Origin: Trichodelitschia bisporula
Taxonomy: Eukaryota; Ascomycota; Dothideomycetes; Phaeotrichales; Phaeotrichaceae
Assembly: GCA_010356995.1 (NCBI GenBank)
Contig: ML996701.1
Coordinates: 736,963-800,962 of the forward strand
DNA length: 64,000 nt
Direction of reading: 5' to 3'
Part shown: positions 21,414 to 34,294 of the stretch, in pieces
How positions within the stretch are numbered: position 1 is the stretch's first letter
How the letters are laid out: every line of letters begins with the position of its first letter
Position numbers and translations under genes: made by a program
Notes under the pieces: model-generated
What the model saw: only the letters and a program-made list of their open reading frames with translations
Told to the model about the DNA's origin: nothing
Databases searched by the model: none

Positions 21414-24400
21414 GATTTGGGTGGGTGCATTCTTGTGTCGCTGTATCTAACCAGGGTTGTAGCCTACGTTGGGAGGCATGTCTTGAGCTTTTTTTTTTCT
21501 TGCTGTTATGCTGGGTCGGTACTATGGTGGGTGTATCTGGGCTGGCGGACGGGTGGAGTACGGGTTTTCTGCAATGTTGAGCTTGTGGGGGGTGGGATGG
21601 GTGGCGTGGTGCGGCTTGCGGATGCATTGTTGCTTGGGACGTTGTAGAATGCTTGTGGATGATTGGGGAGAGGGAGACAGATTATACCCTGCGGTCTGGC
21701 TGAGGTGCTGACTGTGGCGACGTGCGCAGACGCGTAGCTTTTTCTTGAGAATCTGATATGAAGAACTTGATTGAGGTGGTGATGATGATGGGTTGTATCT
21801 TTGAAAGAGAAGTCTCCGTCCAACTGACGGAGGAATATGGACTGGATCCATGTCTTAATGATCCCCCACAATATAATCCGTACGAATCCCATAAATCCCA
21901 TCGCCAAATCCCATACGCCTACCCGCGGTTACCCAACTGTCGGGTACCTACCGACGCCGAACCACCCCGACGTGGACAAAGCCTGAGCATTGATGTGGGG
22001 AAGGCGCACATTACTTTTGGGAAGGAACATGATGTCATGCGCGCATGATAGGAGACAGGAGCATAGTAGGATACTTGACATTGTGAGGTGTTGATTCTTG
22101 AGAGTCTCTGACTCTCTTTGTCTTTGACTTCAACTTCAATTTTCAAAGTCGCCTCTGCACGTGAAGAGAGCCTTGCGCCCATTTACCGTAGAACTGCTTC
22201 TCCACGCACTCGACGCCTCTATCGGAACAACCTCCACCACATTCGCCACCCGCGAAGTAGAAATAAGGTTAAATGCCCGTTCCCATTGCTGGGGATGGGT
22301 TTGTAGGGCTGTGGTCTGGATGCACATATCGTACGATTTTATGACTTTGAGGAATGTCCGGGCTGGCGGGGCGGGCCGCTGGCGGGGGGCGCTTGGCGAC
22401 ATTGGTATCCGATTCGAGTGGAATGAGAATGGCATCGAGAATTGCATTGTGCTAGGTAAGAAGAATGGGATTTGGTTTCTAGTGGGAAGGATTATGATGG
22501 ATGATGGGGTTGTGAGGTTGCGCGTGCCTGGCTGTTGTCTCGGAGGAAGCTACGATGGGCGGCTCACCTGTCACAGAACCTGGGCGACTTGACACCACAG
22601 AAATCACGTCGAGAAATTCGATAATATACATCAGAACGTGCTGCAGCACCTCGCGACTCGCATGTCACTTGTACACGCGCACCACGAGGCAATTGAAACG
22701 CGCCCTCCTCACACATGAGACAACAGCGACACAACGTGACAACAAATCCCTCGATATCGCGCTCAGCATCGCGATCGCCGATTCCAACGGGCCAGCTGTC
22801 CCCTTGGTTCTCGACGTCAGCCGGGCTCGAGCGTATTGGGAGGCGTTCACGGGGGCTGGCTCCGGGCGGTGGGTGCAGCGCGGGTCCCCGAAGTCCGAAC
22901 GGGTACGGTGGGGGGCCGATGGGTGCGATGGACCGTACTACGATAGAGGAGGGAACGAGATGGGGTCGGTAACACAGATATCACGAAGCGGGGAGGAGGA
23001 GGCGGAGTTGAGCTTACTGCTTTCTTGCATGCCATGCGAGTGTGCAATGGGGAAGCGTTTGATGCACGTCGCTCGCGCGCTCGTTGTCCCTGGTAAACTG
23101 AGGCACGAGTGGCCGCAGGGTTGCCCGGGTCGCTGCCGATCAGGCACCCCGAGCCGCTTGGGCGTGGCGCTTTACCGTGCGGCTGCTGTGCGGCTGTGCG
23201 CGGTAAGCCTTTTCAACTTTGGGCGTCTCACGAGAGGCTGGGATCGTGCTGAGCTATTTTAGGGGTGTCGTGGAACTGCTGTGAGTTGCTGATGGTGCTT
23301 GGTTGATGATGCTGCGAGTGGTGGTCGTGGGGAGCCTTACAGTAGTGCGGAGCGGTTTGGATGGGCTAGCGGGCAGGGTGCAACGACGTCTGTTACCACA
23401 CTGGATGGTTATGAGGATGGTAAAGGGTGGTACGCTGGCTGTGCCTTCTCCAATATCGCTATCCATATCAATTGACGGTTGATCGCGGGTTGTGCGGCTG
23501 AGGGATGGGGATGTTGGACAGGGTGGGGGGTCCGGAGTGGGGACGGGGTTGGGGAGGGGGGAGAGGAGAAGTGGAGTATCAAAGTTGCTTGGGAGAAAAT
23601 GGAGCAGCGACGTATGCGGCTTCGAGTCTGATTGAGATGTTTCATCAGTGGCGTTGATCGGTTCGTGGCCTTCGTTTTTGCACTGTGGCCTCTTTGCTTT
23701 CCCGATTCAAAGTCCCAACGGGGCGATTTGGGGGACCCGCTGGCGAGGGGATGCGCTCAACAGTTTTGGTCGCTCATATCGGGGTCGACGGGTGGATGAG
23801 GACTGTTGGGACTTGGTAAGGTTTGGGGGAGGAGAGAAAGACACTGCAAAGAGATGAAGTTGGAGATGCAATGGAAGAGAGATCAGACGCCTCTTTTGTT
23901 TCCTCGACGGACGTAGTTCACCCTCTTTCTTGCTCGTCTGATGCGCCATATCCACCGTCGCACCCCCTCGTTCTCTTCTCCTACAGAGCAACCCCAATCT
24001 TCATCCGCACCTCCGCCAGATAGGTGGCCGAGCGGCTGTGCTAGACCACAATCAGCAAGGCGCCGGTTCGGACAACGCTAGAGCTCAACATTGCCATCGG
24101 AGTTGCCAAGACCTTCCATCCCCCCCAAAATAAATCTAGTGATTTCAAGGCTTCGCTTTCCTTTCTCACCTTCTTGCTTGATCTCTCACTCCCTCCTCAA
24201 CCTGTCTGTTGCTGTTTCTGCTTCAGCTAAATAGTCGCTGCTAAAAGACTCCCCATCCTTCCTCCATCACCATCATCGTTCCCCCACTGCCCCAGTGCAT
24301 CCTCCCGCCTTCTCTTTCCCCGCTATTTACCTCCACTTCAGCCGCGGGCTTACATCTTCTCTCCCTCGTGTATATCCAGGCCAGTCGGCTCCGAGCGTTG

Positions 24401-24579
24401 GCTCCTTTAGCACGTTGTAATACTCTTTCTTACCTTTCTGTTGAGCGTTGCCAGTGTGCCCGTAAGTGAACTTTTGCAGCTCTGTTTCCTAGCTGAACCC
24501 GTACGCTCAAAGTCAACCATCGGTCCGAACGGTTCCAACCCGTAGTAATCCCTAATCCTCTTTCCACATAGTCGACTCA
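21414..24579. other. 3.2-kb region between nudE and ACC1
   Basis: No gene is supported. The longest frame (22555-23262 plus) has no domain character. From about 24100 the plus strand is C/T-rich and is the probable promoter and 5' leader of ACC1; a GTAAGT at 24462 and a CATAG at 24565-24569 could bound a 5'-UTR intron. A tRNA-like internal promoter remnant at 24022-24075 is listed separately. The T-tract at 21490-21499 may be part of the nudE 3' end. Confidence 0.5.
24022..24075 (+). other. tRNA-like A-box/B-box remnant
   Basis: TGGCCGAGCGG (from about 24024) is a perfect A box as found in tRNA-Leu and tRNA-Ser D arms. GGTTCGGAC, about 30 bp further on, resembles a B box but lacks the conserved final bases. 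No acceptor or anticodon stem can be paired, so this is not a functional tRNA gene; it may be a tRNA or SINE fragment or chance. Confidence 0.3.
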
Positions 24580-27500
24580 ATGGGCCTTCCCACAACCAGC
24601 ATGACTTCTAAAAGTGCAAATGGCACCCCGAGCAGCAATGCCGCCAAATACGACCTGCCGTCTCACTTCATCGGAGGAAACCACATCGACGTGGCACCGC
24701 CGAGCAAGATCAAGGACTTTGTTGCCGCACACGGAGGTCACACCGTCATTACGAACGTCCTGATTGCGAACAATGGTATCGCCGCCGTCAAGGAGATCCG
24801 CTCGGTGCGGAAGTGGGCCTATGAGACGTTTGGCGATGAGCGGGCAATCCAGTTCACCGTCATGGCGACGCCTGAAGATTTGCAGGCCAACGCCGACTAC
24901 ATCAGAATGGCGGACCAATACGTTGAGGTAGAGACTTATTCCAGGGAGCATTTTGTGCGGTACTGATGAGTTAGGTTCCCGGTGGCACCAACAACAACAA
25001 CTACGCCAATGTGGAGCTCATTGTGGACGTGGCGGAGCGGATGAACGTGCAAGCAGTGTGGGCTGGATGGTAAGTCGATCTGGAGATGAGAATTTCGTCA
25101 TGCTGATCAGTGTTAGGGGCCATGCGTCCGAAAACCCCAAACTGCCTGAATCGCTCGCCGCGTCGCCGAAGAAGATCGTCTTCATTGGCCCGCCGGGCTC
25201 GGCCATGCGCTCGCTCGGCGACAAGATTTCCTCCACCATCGTCGCACAACACGCCGGTGTTCCCTGTATCCCTTGGTCCGGAACGGGCGTTGATGAGGTG
25301 ACCGTCGACTCCCGTGGCATCGTAACAGTGCCAGACGATGTCTACGACAAGGGCTGCACACACTCGCCCGAGGAGGGTCTTGAGATGGCGAAGAAGATCG
25401 GCTTCCCCGTCATGGTCAAGGCGTCCGAAGGCGGTGGTGGCAAGGGTATCCGCAAGGTCGACAACGAGGAGGACTTCCCGGCCCTTTACCGCGCGGCTGC
25501 TAACGAAATCCCCGGCTCCCCCATCTTCATCATGAAGTTGGCGGGCAATGCGCGCCATCTGGAGGTGCAATTGCTGGCGGATCAGTACGGGAATAACATC
25601 TCTCTCTTCGGCCGTGATTGCTCCGTCCAGCGTCGCCACCAGAAGATTATTGAGGAGGCGCCAGTGACGGTTGCGAAGGCGGAAACCTTCCATGCCATGG
25701 AGAAGGCGGCCGTGTCGCTCGGCAAGCTCGTCGGCTACGTGTCGGCCGGCACTGTTGAGTACCTGTACTCGCACGCCGACGATAAGTTCTACTTCCTCGA
25801 GCTGAACCCGCGTCTGCAGGTCGAGCATCCGACCACCGAGATGGTGACGGGTGTGAACCTGCCCGCTGCGCAGCTGCAGATCGCCATGGGTCTGCCTCTG
25901 CACCGCATTCGTGACATCCGTCTTCTGTATGGCGCAGACCCGCACAGCGCGTCGGTTATCGACTTCGACTTCTCCAATGTGGACAGCTCGAAGGCTCAGC
26001 GTCGGCCGAAGCCCAAGGGCCACACCACGGCTTGCCGTATTACCTCCGAAGATCCAGGGGAGGGCTTCAAGCCGTCCAGCGGCACGATGCACGACCTCAA
26101 CTTCCGGTCCAGCTCCAACGTCTGGGGTTACTTCTCCGTCAGTTCCGCCAGTAGCATTCACTCGTTCTCCGACTCGCAGTTTGGGCACATTTTCGCCTAT
26201 GGTGAGAACCGGCAAGCGTCCCGCAAGCACATGGTCGTCGCGCTCAAGGAACTGAGCATTCGTGGCGATTTCCGCACTACGGTCGAGTATCTCATTAAGC
26301 TGCTCGAGACGCCCGCTTTCGAGGACAACACTATCACTACCGGCTGGTTAGACGAGCTCATCACCAAGAAGCTGACTGCTGAACGGCCCGATCCTACTGT
26401 GGCTGTCATCTGCGGCGCTGTCACCAAGGCTCACATCGCCAGCGAGCAGTGCCTCAACGAGTACCGTGCCAGCTTGGAGAAGGGTCAGGTTCCCGGCAAG
26501 GATGTCCTCAAGACCGTCTTCCCGGTCGACTTCATCTACGACGGTCAGCGGTACAAGTTCACGGCTACACGCTCGAGCGCCGATGCGTACATGCTCTTCA
26601 TCAACGGCTCGCGCTGCTCCGTCGGCGTACGCGCGCTGGCTGATGGTGGTCTCCTGATTCTGCTTGGCGGAAAGTCTCACAACGTCTACTGGAAGGAGGA
26701 GGTTGGTGCTACACGCATTAGCGTCGACAGCAAGACCTGCCTCCTGGAGCAGGAAAACGACCCCACGCAACTGCGCACGCCGTCCCCTGGCAAGCTTGTC
26801 AAGTTCACAGTGGAAAACGGAGAACATATCAAGAAGGGGCAGACCTTTGCTGAGGTCGAGGTCATGAAGATGTACATGCCGCTGATTGCGCAGGAAGACG
26901 GTATTGTCAACCTGATCAAGCAGCCGGGCGCCACCCTCGAGGCTGGTGACATCCTTGGCATACTCGCGCTCGACGACCCATCCAGGGTCAAGTCGGCCAC
27001 GCCCTTCCTGGGCCAGCTCAAGGACTTTGGCCCGCCTGTCGTCCTCGGCTCGAAGCCCTCTCAACGGCTCGTGTACCTGTATACCATCCTTGAGAATATC
27101 CTCAAGGGTTACGACAACCAGGTCATCATGGCCCAGACGCTCAAGGATCTGATTGACGTTCTGCAAGACAAGCAGCTGCCTTACGGCCAATGGGACTCGC
27201 AGGCTTCGGCGCTGCACTCTCGCATGCCCCAGAAGCTCGATGCCCTGCTCGGTTCCATTGTCGAGCGCGCCCGCTCGCGTAAACTCGAATTCCCGGCCAA
27301 GAACCTGCACAAGGCGTTTACGCGTTTCATGGAGGAGAACGTCGCGCCGTCGGACGTGGCGCTGCTGAAGTCCGGCCTGACGCCCCTCATTGACATCATG
27401 ACGTCGTACTCGGAGGGTCTCAAAGTACACGAGTATGATGTGATGATCCAGCTGCTCGAGCAGTACTGGAACGTCGAGAAGCTGTTCTCGTCTCGCACGT

Positions 27501-30500
27501 CCCGCGACGAGGAGGTCATTCTCAAGCTGCGTGATGAGAACCGCGACAACGTCGTGTCTGTTGTACAAACCGTTCTCTCCCACGCGCGCGTCGGTCCCAA
27601 GTCGAACCTCATCACCGCCATCCTCGATGTCTACCGCCCCAACCGTCCCGGGGCCGGCAATGTCGCCAAGTACTTGAAGACGACGCTGCGCAAGCTGGCC
27701 GAGCTCGAGGGTCGACAGGTAGCCAAGGTTGCCCTTAAGGCGCGCGAGGTTCTCATCCAGTGCGCCATGCCATCCCTGGAGGAGCGTACCAGCCAGATGG
27801 AGCACATCCTGCGCTCGTCCGTCATTCAGAGCAAGTACGGCGAGACGGGCATGGAACATCGCGAGCCCAACTTCGACGCGATCCGTGACGTGGTCGACTC
27901 GCAGTACACCGTCTTTGATGTGCTGCCGCAGTTCTTCGCTCACCATGATCCGTGGGTCGCGCTTGCTGCGCTCGAGGTGTACATCCGTCGCGCGTACAGG
28001 GCTTATCTGCTCAAGGATATCCAGTACAATGTTGATGACACGCCGTTTGTCCTGGTGTGGGAGTTTGCCCTGCGCAAGGTTGGCCAGGCTGAGTTTGGCT
28101 TGCCGGCCGAGAACTCCTATCCCGGCACTCCGGGCACGCCGGCCAGCTTCGCCAGCGAGATCACGCCCAAGCGTGTACAGTCAATTTCTGACATGACCTA
28201 CTTCAGCTCCAAAGAGGCCGAGCCCACCCGTAAGGGTGCCATCGTTCCCGTTGCCTTCTTCGACGACGCGGAGGATTCCCTGATGCGCGCACTCAACATG
28301 TTCCCGTCGACCAGGGTTGGCAGACCTTCCGGTCTGCTTGCCGATTTGTCGCGTAACCGCGGCGGTCCGCAGATCAAGGCCGATAAGGCTGAGGACCTGG
28401 CCGCGGTTGTCAACGTTGCCGTTTCTGACGCTGAGAGCTTCGATGATGAGAAAATTTTGGAGCGCATCCTCCCGATTGTCAAGGAGGTCCGCGAGGAGCT
28501 GCTCTCGCGCCATGTGCGCCGTCTCACTTTCATCTGCGGCCACAAGGACGGCACGTACCCCGGCTACTTCACGTTCCGCGGGCCTGCGTACGACGAAGAT
28601 CTCAGCATCCGTCACGTGGATCCTGCTCTTGCTTTCCAGCTTGAGCTTGGCCGTCTTTCCAAGTTCAACATCAAGCCCGTTTTTACCGAAAATCGTAATA
28701 TTCACATTTACGAGGCTATCGGCAAGGGCGCGGAGAACGACAAGCGCTACTTCACTCGCGCCACGGTCCGTCCTGGCCGTCTACGGGATGAGGTCCCGCT
28801 TGCCGAGTACATCATCTCGGAGGCTGACCGCCTGATGAATGACATCCTGGATGCCCTAGAGATCATTGGCAACAACAACTCTGACATGAACCACATCTTC
28901 ATCAACTTCTCGCACGTCTTCTCGCTGAACCCCAAGGAGGTAGAGGAATCGCTCGGCCCCCTGATCGCGCGTTTCGGCCCCCGCGCGTGGCGCCTGCGCG
29001 TCACCGGCGTCGAGGTGCGCATCATCTGCACCGACCCGCAAACTGGTGCTCCGTACCCGCTCCGCATCGTCATCAACAACACGTCTGGCTTTATCGTCGA
29101 CGTGGAGTTATACGCCGAGCGCAAGTCGGACAAAGGCAACGAGTGGGTGTTCCACTCCACCGGCGGTAGCACGAAGGTTGGCGCCATGCACCTGCGGCCC
29201 GTGGGCACGCCGTACCCGACCAAGGGTGCGTTGCAGCCCAAGCGCTACAAGGCCCACATCATGGGCACGCAGTACGTCTACGACTTCCCGGAGCTCTTCC
29301 GCCAAGCCATCGAGAACTCGTGGATCGACACCGTCAAGGCGCATCCGTACCTCAAGGAGCGCCAGCCGAAGCAGGGCGAGTGCCTCGAGTACAACGAGCT
29401 CGTCCTTGACGACCAGGATAACCTCGTAGAGGTCAACCGCGAGCCTGGTACGAACACCATCGGTATGGTGGGCTGGCTCGTCACGGCTCGCACGCCGGAG
29501 TATCCCAAGGGTCGGCGCTCGGTCATCATTGCCAACGATATCACCTTCAAGATTGGCAGCTTCGGCCCCGCCGAGGACCGCTTCTTCCACAAGTGCTCTG
29601 AGCTGGCGCGCCGTCTCGGCATTCCGCGTATCTACCTGAGTGCCAACTCGGGTGCGCGCCTGGGCATGGCCGAGGAGATCATCCCGCACTTCGAGGTCGC
29701 GTGGAACGACAAGAACAAGCCGGAGAAGGGCTTCAAGTACCTGTACCTCACGCCCGACAAGAAGAAGCGCTTTGAGGACAGCGGTCGCCGCGATGTCATC
29801 ACCGAGGAGGTTGTGGAAGATGGCGAGACGCGCCACAAGCTTACCACCATCGTCGGTGCTGAGGACGGTCTTGGCGTCGAGTGCTTGCGTGGCTCGGGCT
29901 TGATTGCCGGTGAGACCAGCCGGGCTTACGAGGACATCTTCACCATCACCCTGGTGACGTGCCGCTCCGTCGGTATTGGTGCCTACCTCGTGCGTCTCGG
30001 TCAGCGTACCATCCAAATCGAAGGCCAGCCTATCATCCTGACGGGCGCGCCGGCCATCAACAAGCTGCTCGGCCGTGATGTCTACACTTCGAATCTGCAG
30101 CTCGGCGGCACGCAGATCATGTACCGCAACGGTGTGTCGCACATGACGGCCGAGGATGACTTCGCCGGCGTGTGCAAGATCGTCAAGTGGATGTCGTTCG
30201 TGCCGGACAAGAAGGGCAACCCTGTGCCCATCTCGCCCTCCGTCGATGTCTGGGATCGCGATGTCGTCTACTACCCCCCGCAGAAGCAGCCGTACGATGT
30301 GCGCTGGCTGATTGGCGGTAAGGACGACGAGGAGGGCTTCATGTCTGGTCTGTTCGACCGCGGCTCTTTCGAGGAGACGCTCGGCGGGTGGGCCAAGACT
30401 GTTGTCGTCGGTCGTGCGCGCCTCGGCGGTATCCCCGTCGGTGTCATCGGCGTCGAGGTCCGCTCGGTTGAGAACGTCACACCCGCTGACCCTGCCAACC

Positions 30501-31489
30501 CGGAGTCCATCGAGCAAATCACCTCCGAAGCAGGTGGTGTGTGGTACCCGAACTCGGCGTTCAAGACGGCGCAAGCCATCCGCGACTTCAACAATGGCGA
30601 GCAGCTGCCACTCATGATCCTGGCCAACTGGCGCGGTTTCTCCGGCGGCCAGCGCGACATGTACAACGAAGTCCTCAAGTACGGCTCGTACATCGTCGAC
30701 GCACTCGTCAAGTACGAGCAGCCGGTCTTCGTGTACATCCCGCCCTTCGGCGAGCTGCGCGGCGGCTCCTGGGTCGTCGTCGACCCGACCATCAACCCCG
30801 ACTACATGGAGATGTACGCCGACGAGGAGGCCCGCGGCGGTGTGCTCGAGCCCGAGGGCATCGTGAACATCAAGTTCCGCAAGGAGAAGCAGCTGCAAAC
30901 CATGGCGCGCCTGGACCCAACCTACGCTGAACTCAAGGCTAAGCTCGCCGATGCGTCGCTCTCGGCTGAGCAGCAGGCCAAGGTCAAGGCTGCGATGACG
31001 GAGCGCGAGCAGACCCTCCTGCCTGTCTATGCGCAGATCAGCATCCAGTTCGCGGATCTGCATGATCGGGCTGGGCGCATGATGGCCAAGGGCGTGATTC
31101 GCGCGCCGCTGAAGTGGACCGAGAGCAGGCGGTTCTTCTACTGGCGCCTGCGCCGCCGTCTTAACGAAGAGTATATCCTGAAGAAGATGACTGGGGCCGA
31201 GGGCAACGAGGTTGGTGGTACCCGGGCTGGTCGCCTGGCGCTGCTGCGCGCTTGGTCGGGCGTGGAGCGGTTTGAGACTGCGGATCGCGATGTCGCGGTT
31301 TGGTATGAGGAGAAGCGCAAGGAGACGGCAGCGAGAATTGAGACCCTCCGCCGCGAGGGGGTGGTTAGCGATGTGGTTTCCCTCTGGGGTAAGGATAAGG
31401 AGGGGGTTGTGAAGGGGGTGAGGCACATGCTGTCCATGATGCCGGTTGAGGAGCGGGAGGAGGCGCTGAAGTTGTTGGCCCGCGGCTAG
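24580..31489 (+). CDS. ACC1: Acetyl-CoA carboxylase (multidomain, cytosolic)
   Basis: Three exons, 24580-24927, 24975-25069 and 25117-31489, with two 47-nt introns; 2271 aa, the normal length. It carboxylates acetyl-CoA to malonyl-CoA, the committed step of fatty-acid synthesis. The biotin carboxylase domain comes first: [17 protein letters not shown]-grasp glycine loop [12 protein letters not shown] at about residue 253, and [20 protein letters not shown]. The biotinyl domain has EVMKMYMP with the biotinylated Lys at about 732. The central regulatory region follows; it contains [11 protein letters not shown] near residue 1170, which aligns with the Snf1/AMPK-phosphorylated serine of yeast Acc1 (established for that enzyme, inferred here). 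The carboxyltransferase N and C lobes end the protein ([52 protein letters not shown]). Introns are confined to the extreme 5' end. Long antisense frames across the gene are shadows. Confidence 0.98.
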
Positions 31490-32485
31490 GGGGCTTGGTT
31501 TAGGGCGGGGACGGGGGCGGGTGCGAAGGCTCGCTCTGTGGAGTGTGGTGGCGAGTTTGAGGAGGTTAATCCCATCATGGAGGACGATGGGGTGGAAAGG
31601 AAGAGTGATGTTGTGAGGGGGAAGATTATGCGGAAGGATAGGGCGGGGAGTATCGTTGCGCCGACTGCTGAGGTGGTGGATGCTCCTGCGGAACAGGAGA
31701 AGGAAATCGAAAAGGAAAAGGAGGCACCGGTGTACGAGCCGCTCGCATCAACGGACGTCGGCTTGGTTGCCGGAGGGGTTGCTTTCGCGGCTCATGCGTG
31801 CTGGGTTATGGGTGTTGTTGCGAGTTTTGTTTGGGAGTGGGCTTTCTCGCTTTTGTGCTAATGCGTTCTTGACGTTTTTTGTTGCATGATGGATAGGGAT
31901 GGTGTAGAATAGATGGTGCGGTTGTGGAGCGTTGAATGCATTGGCTTGACGATAAATTTGTCTTGTCGTGAGTGCCTGTGGTATCGTGATTGCTGATGAG
32001 GATTCCCTTCTATCCCAATTTTACTCAACACCTCTCCGCACGCCTGTCCAACCTTGCCAGCTGATAAAGGTGCGTCGTCTCCTCCAACTTTTATGTCACT
32101 CTCTTAAAGAATCGTAGACATCGTGAGGCTGACCGACTGCCTCAGATTACTGTGAGGCATGTGGCTCAGCCGTGTCTGATGTGGCTCGTATCGGACAAGT
32201 CGGCAACTCGGGTGCAAGGACTCGAGCCGTTCTCGGCCCTATCGCATGCAAACTGACGGCACGTCATGGCCTCCAACCAACCACAGCCCCCATCATCGCT
32301 CCATCGCACGCGATCCCGGCCTCACGACCTGCAGCAAAGCTCGAAGCACGCAGAAACCGTGGCAATGTCTTGCTCCGACGAATCCCGTCTTTTCTCCGCC
32401 CGCCGCCGGCAGGAAGTCGCGAATCCCATCTCCCTCTCGCCATCAAAATTGCCCCACTACCCCACTAAGAGCCTCAAACCTCACC
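31490..32485. other. Intergenic region between ACC1 and the MFS gene
   Basis: An open frame at 31538-31861 (107 codons) begins 48 bp after the ACC1 stop. It has an acidic/Lys-rich part and one hydrophobic segment, but it lies where the ACC1 3' UTR must be and shows no family resemblance. The frame open to 32246 upstream of the MFS start is leader sequence. Nothing else was seen. Confidence 0.5.
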
Positions 32486-33922
32486 ATGTCCCTCCTCTCC
32501 AAACCCTTCAAGTGGCTCTACCATGAATTCGGCCTCTCCTCCGTCACGGCCACGGGCCGCGACGCCCAACTCATCATCCTCACGCGCTGCTGCCGCATGT
32601 TCGCCTACGGCACCAACTCCCTCATGCTCGCGCTCTTCTTTTCCGCGCTCGGCTTCGCAGACTACCAAATCGGCCTCTTCATGACTCTGACGCTTCTCGG
32701 CGACGTCTTGCTCAGCCTCTTCCTGACCCTGATCGCCGACCGCGTGGGCCGGCGCCGCGTGCTCCTCGCTGGGTCGGCGCTGATGGTCATGTCTGGCGCG
32801 ACCTTTGCGCTGAGCGATAATTTCTGGATACTGCTGCTTGCGGCGGTGATTGGGGTTATTAGTGCGACGGGGGGGGATTTTGGACCTTTTCGTGCGATTG
32901 AGGAGAGTACGTTGAGTCATCTGACGGGCCCGAAGACGAGGTCGGATGTGCTGTCGTGGTATGTTATGATGAGCAGTATGGGCTCGAGCCTGGGGACGGA
33001 GGTGAGCGGCCGCGTGATCACCTGGCTCCAGGCGCGCGATGGGTGGTCACTGCCGGATGCGTACCATGCCATCTTTTGGGTGTACACCGGGATGGGGCTC
33101 GTCAATGCGATTCTGGTGTGGTGCCTATCCGACGCATGCGAGCTGCAGACCCCGTCCGGCAGCGACGAGGCGGCCGGGATCCTCCTCGTCTCGGACTCGG
33201 AATCGGACGACGAAGGCTCCTCCACGCCCGCTCCGGCGCCGGCTAAGAAGAAGTCTGGCTTCTTCAGCCTCTTCGCGGCGATCAGCCCGCGGACGCGAAC
33301 CACGATGTACAAGCTCTGGTTCCTGCTCATCGTGGACAGCCTCGCGGATGGTATGGTGCCCTACAGCCTGACGAACTACTACATGGACCGCAAGTTCCAC
33401 CTCCCGGCGAGCACGCTCGGGGACGTGACGTCCGCGAGCTACGTCCTCTCAAGCGTAGGCACTGCGTTCGCAGCGCCGCTGGCGCGCCGGCTCGGGCTGA
33501 TTAACACCATGGTGTTCACGCACATCCCGAGTTCGCTGGCCGTGCTCGTTTTCCCCGCGCCGCCGGGGGTGGTGCTCACTGTCATTTTACTGTTTATCCG
33601 CACGGGGCTGAACAACATGGACCAAGCGCCGCGGTCCGCGTTCATTGCCGCGGTGGTGCTGCCGGAGGAGCGCACGGCGGTGATGGGGATTACGAGTATG
33701 CTGCGAACGCTGGCGAGTACGGCTGGCCCGACGGTGACGGGGGTGCTTGCTGGGAATGATCGGTTTTGGATTGCGTTTGTTGCTGCTGGGGCGTTGCGGT
33801 TGGCGTATGATTTGGGGTTGTGGGCGATGTTTGTGAATATGAGGGTTGATGGGGATAGGAAGGAGGAAGGCAATGATGTGCAGATGACGGAGGTCAGGAA
33901 GAAGAATGGGAGTACGGTGTAA
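32486..33922 (+). CDS. Major facilitator superfamily transporter
   Basis: Single exon of 478 aa, beginning at the ATG 32486 (CACCATGTCC); the frame extends further 5' but only through leader sequence. Twelve hydrophobic segments are visible in two groups of six, split by an acidic, Ser/Pro-rich cytoplasmic loop (about residues 215-260, including SDSESDDEGSSTPAPAPAKK). The MFS motif A appears as LIADRVGRRRVLLAGS between helices 2 and 3. The substrate is not deducible; the RAIEESTLSHL and DQAPRSAFIAAVV stretches suggest a small conserved fungal subfamily, not a sugar or classical drug-exporter clade. No neighbouring gene suggests a pathway. Confidence 0.88.
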   Translation: MSLLSKPFKWLYHEFGLSSVTATGRDAQLIILTRCCRMFAYGTNSLMLALFFSALGFADYQIGLFMTLTLLGDVLLSLFLTLIADRVGRRRVLLAGSALMVMSGATFALSDNFWILLLAAVIGVISATGGDFGPFRAIEESTLSHLTGPKTRSDVLSWYVMMSSMGSSLGTEVSGRVITWLQARDGWSLPDAYHAIFWVYTGMGLVNAILVWCLSDACELQTPSGSDEAAGILLVSDSESDDEGSSTPAPAPAKKKSGFFSLFAAISPRTRTTMYKLWFLLIVDSLADGMVPYSLTNYYMDRKFHLPASTLGDVTSASYVLSSVGTAFAAPLARRLGLINTMVFTHIPSSLAVLVFPAPPGVVLTVILLFIRTGLNNMDQAPRSAFIAAVVLPEERTAVMGITSMLRTLASTAGPTVTGVLAGNDRFWIAFVAAGALRLAYDLGLWAMFVNMRVDGDRKEEGNDVQMTEVRKKNGSTV

Positions 33923-34294
33923 AATGACGGGTGGTGCTTTTGGTAGGATGAGGACGGGGAAAGGGGGCGTTTCTGAATAGATTGAAAATGGCGAGGAGGG
34001 GTTTGATAGAGGCTCTAGTTCTACACCCTATATCCGTTATGACGCTGACTGTGCGTATCCCTATTGATGTTGTAGAAGGCGTGTGTCGTGATAAGAAGCT
34101 GCCACTGAACGCCGACTCCATGGCCCCGGGCTTGAGTTAGCTCGAATTTAGATGCGCATAGCTTCATGATGGAATAATTGATAGACGACTAGTTCCGCAC
34201 AGTACCGCCCTAACAGCTGTCATCAACGCCGGATCGACTGTCTCTCTGCGCGGTGGGCACCTGATCATTCACTTGCATCATTCCAACATGAAGA

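Noticed and set aside
22555-23262. 235-codon plus-strand frame upstream of ACC1
   Set aside because: No domain, signal peptide or coiled coil, and composition like random translation of GC-rich DNA; no good splice partners.
24022-24075. Intact tRNA-Leu or tRNA-Ser gene
   Set aside because: Only the D-arm-like A box matches; acceptor and anticodon stems cannot be paired.
29108-31426. 772-codon open frame on the minus strand across the 3' half of ACC1, with further long antisense frames at 25001-26230 and 26348-27946
   Set aside because: They mirror the ACC1 codons, are rich in Arg, Leu, Val and His typical of antisense GC-rich genes, and contain no domain. ACC1 on the plus strand is certain.
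31538-31861. 107-codon frame with one hydrophobic stretch just after ACC1
   Set aside because: Lies in the expected ACC1 3' UTR, 48 bp after the stop, with no family resemblance.
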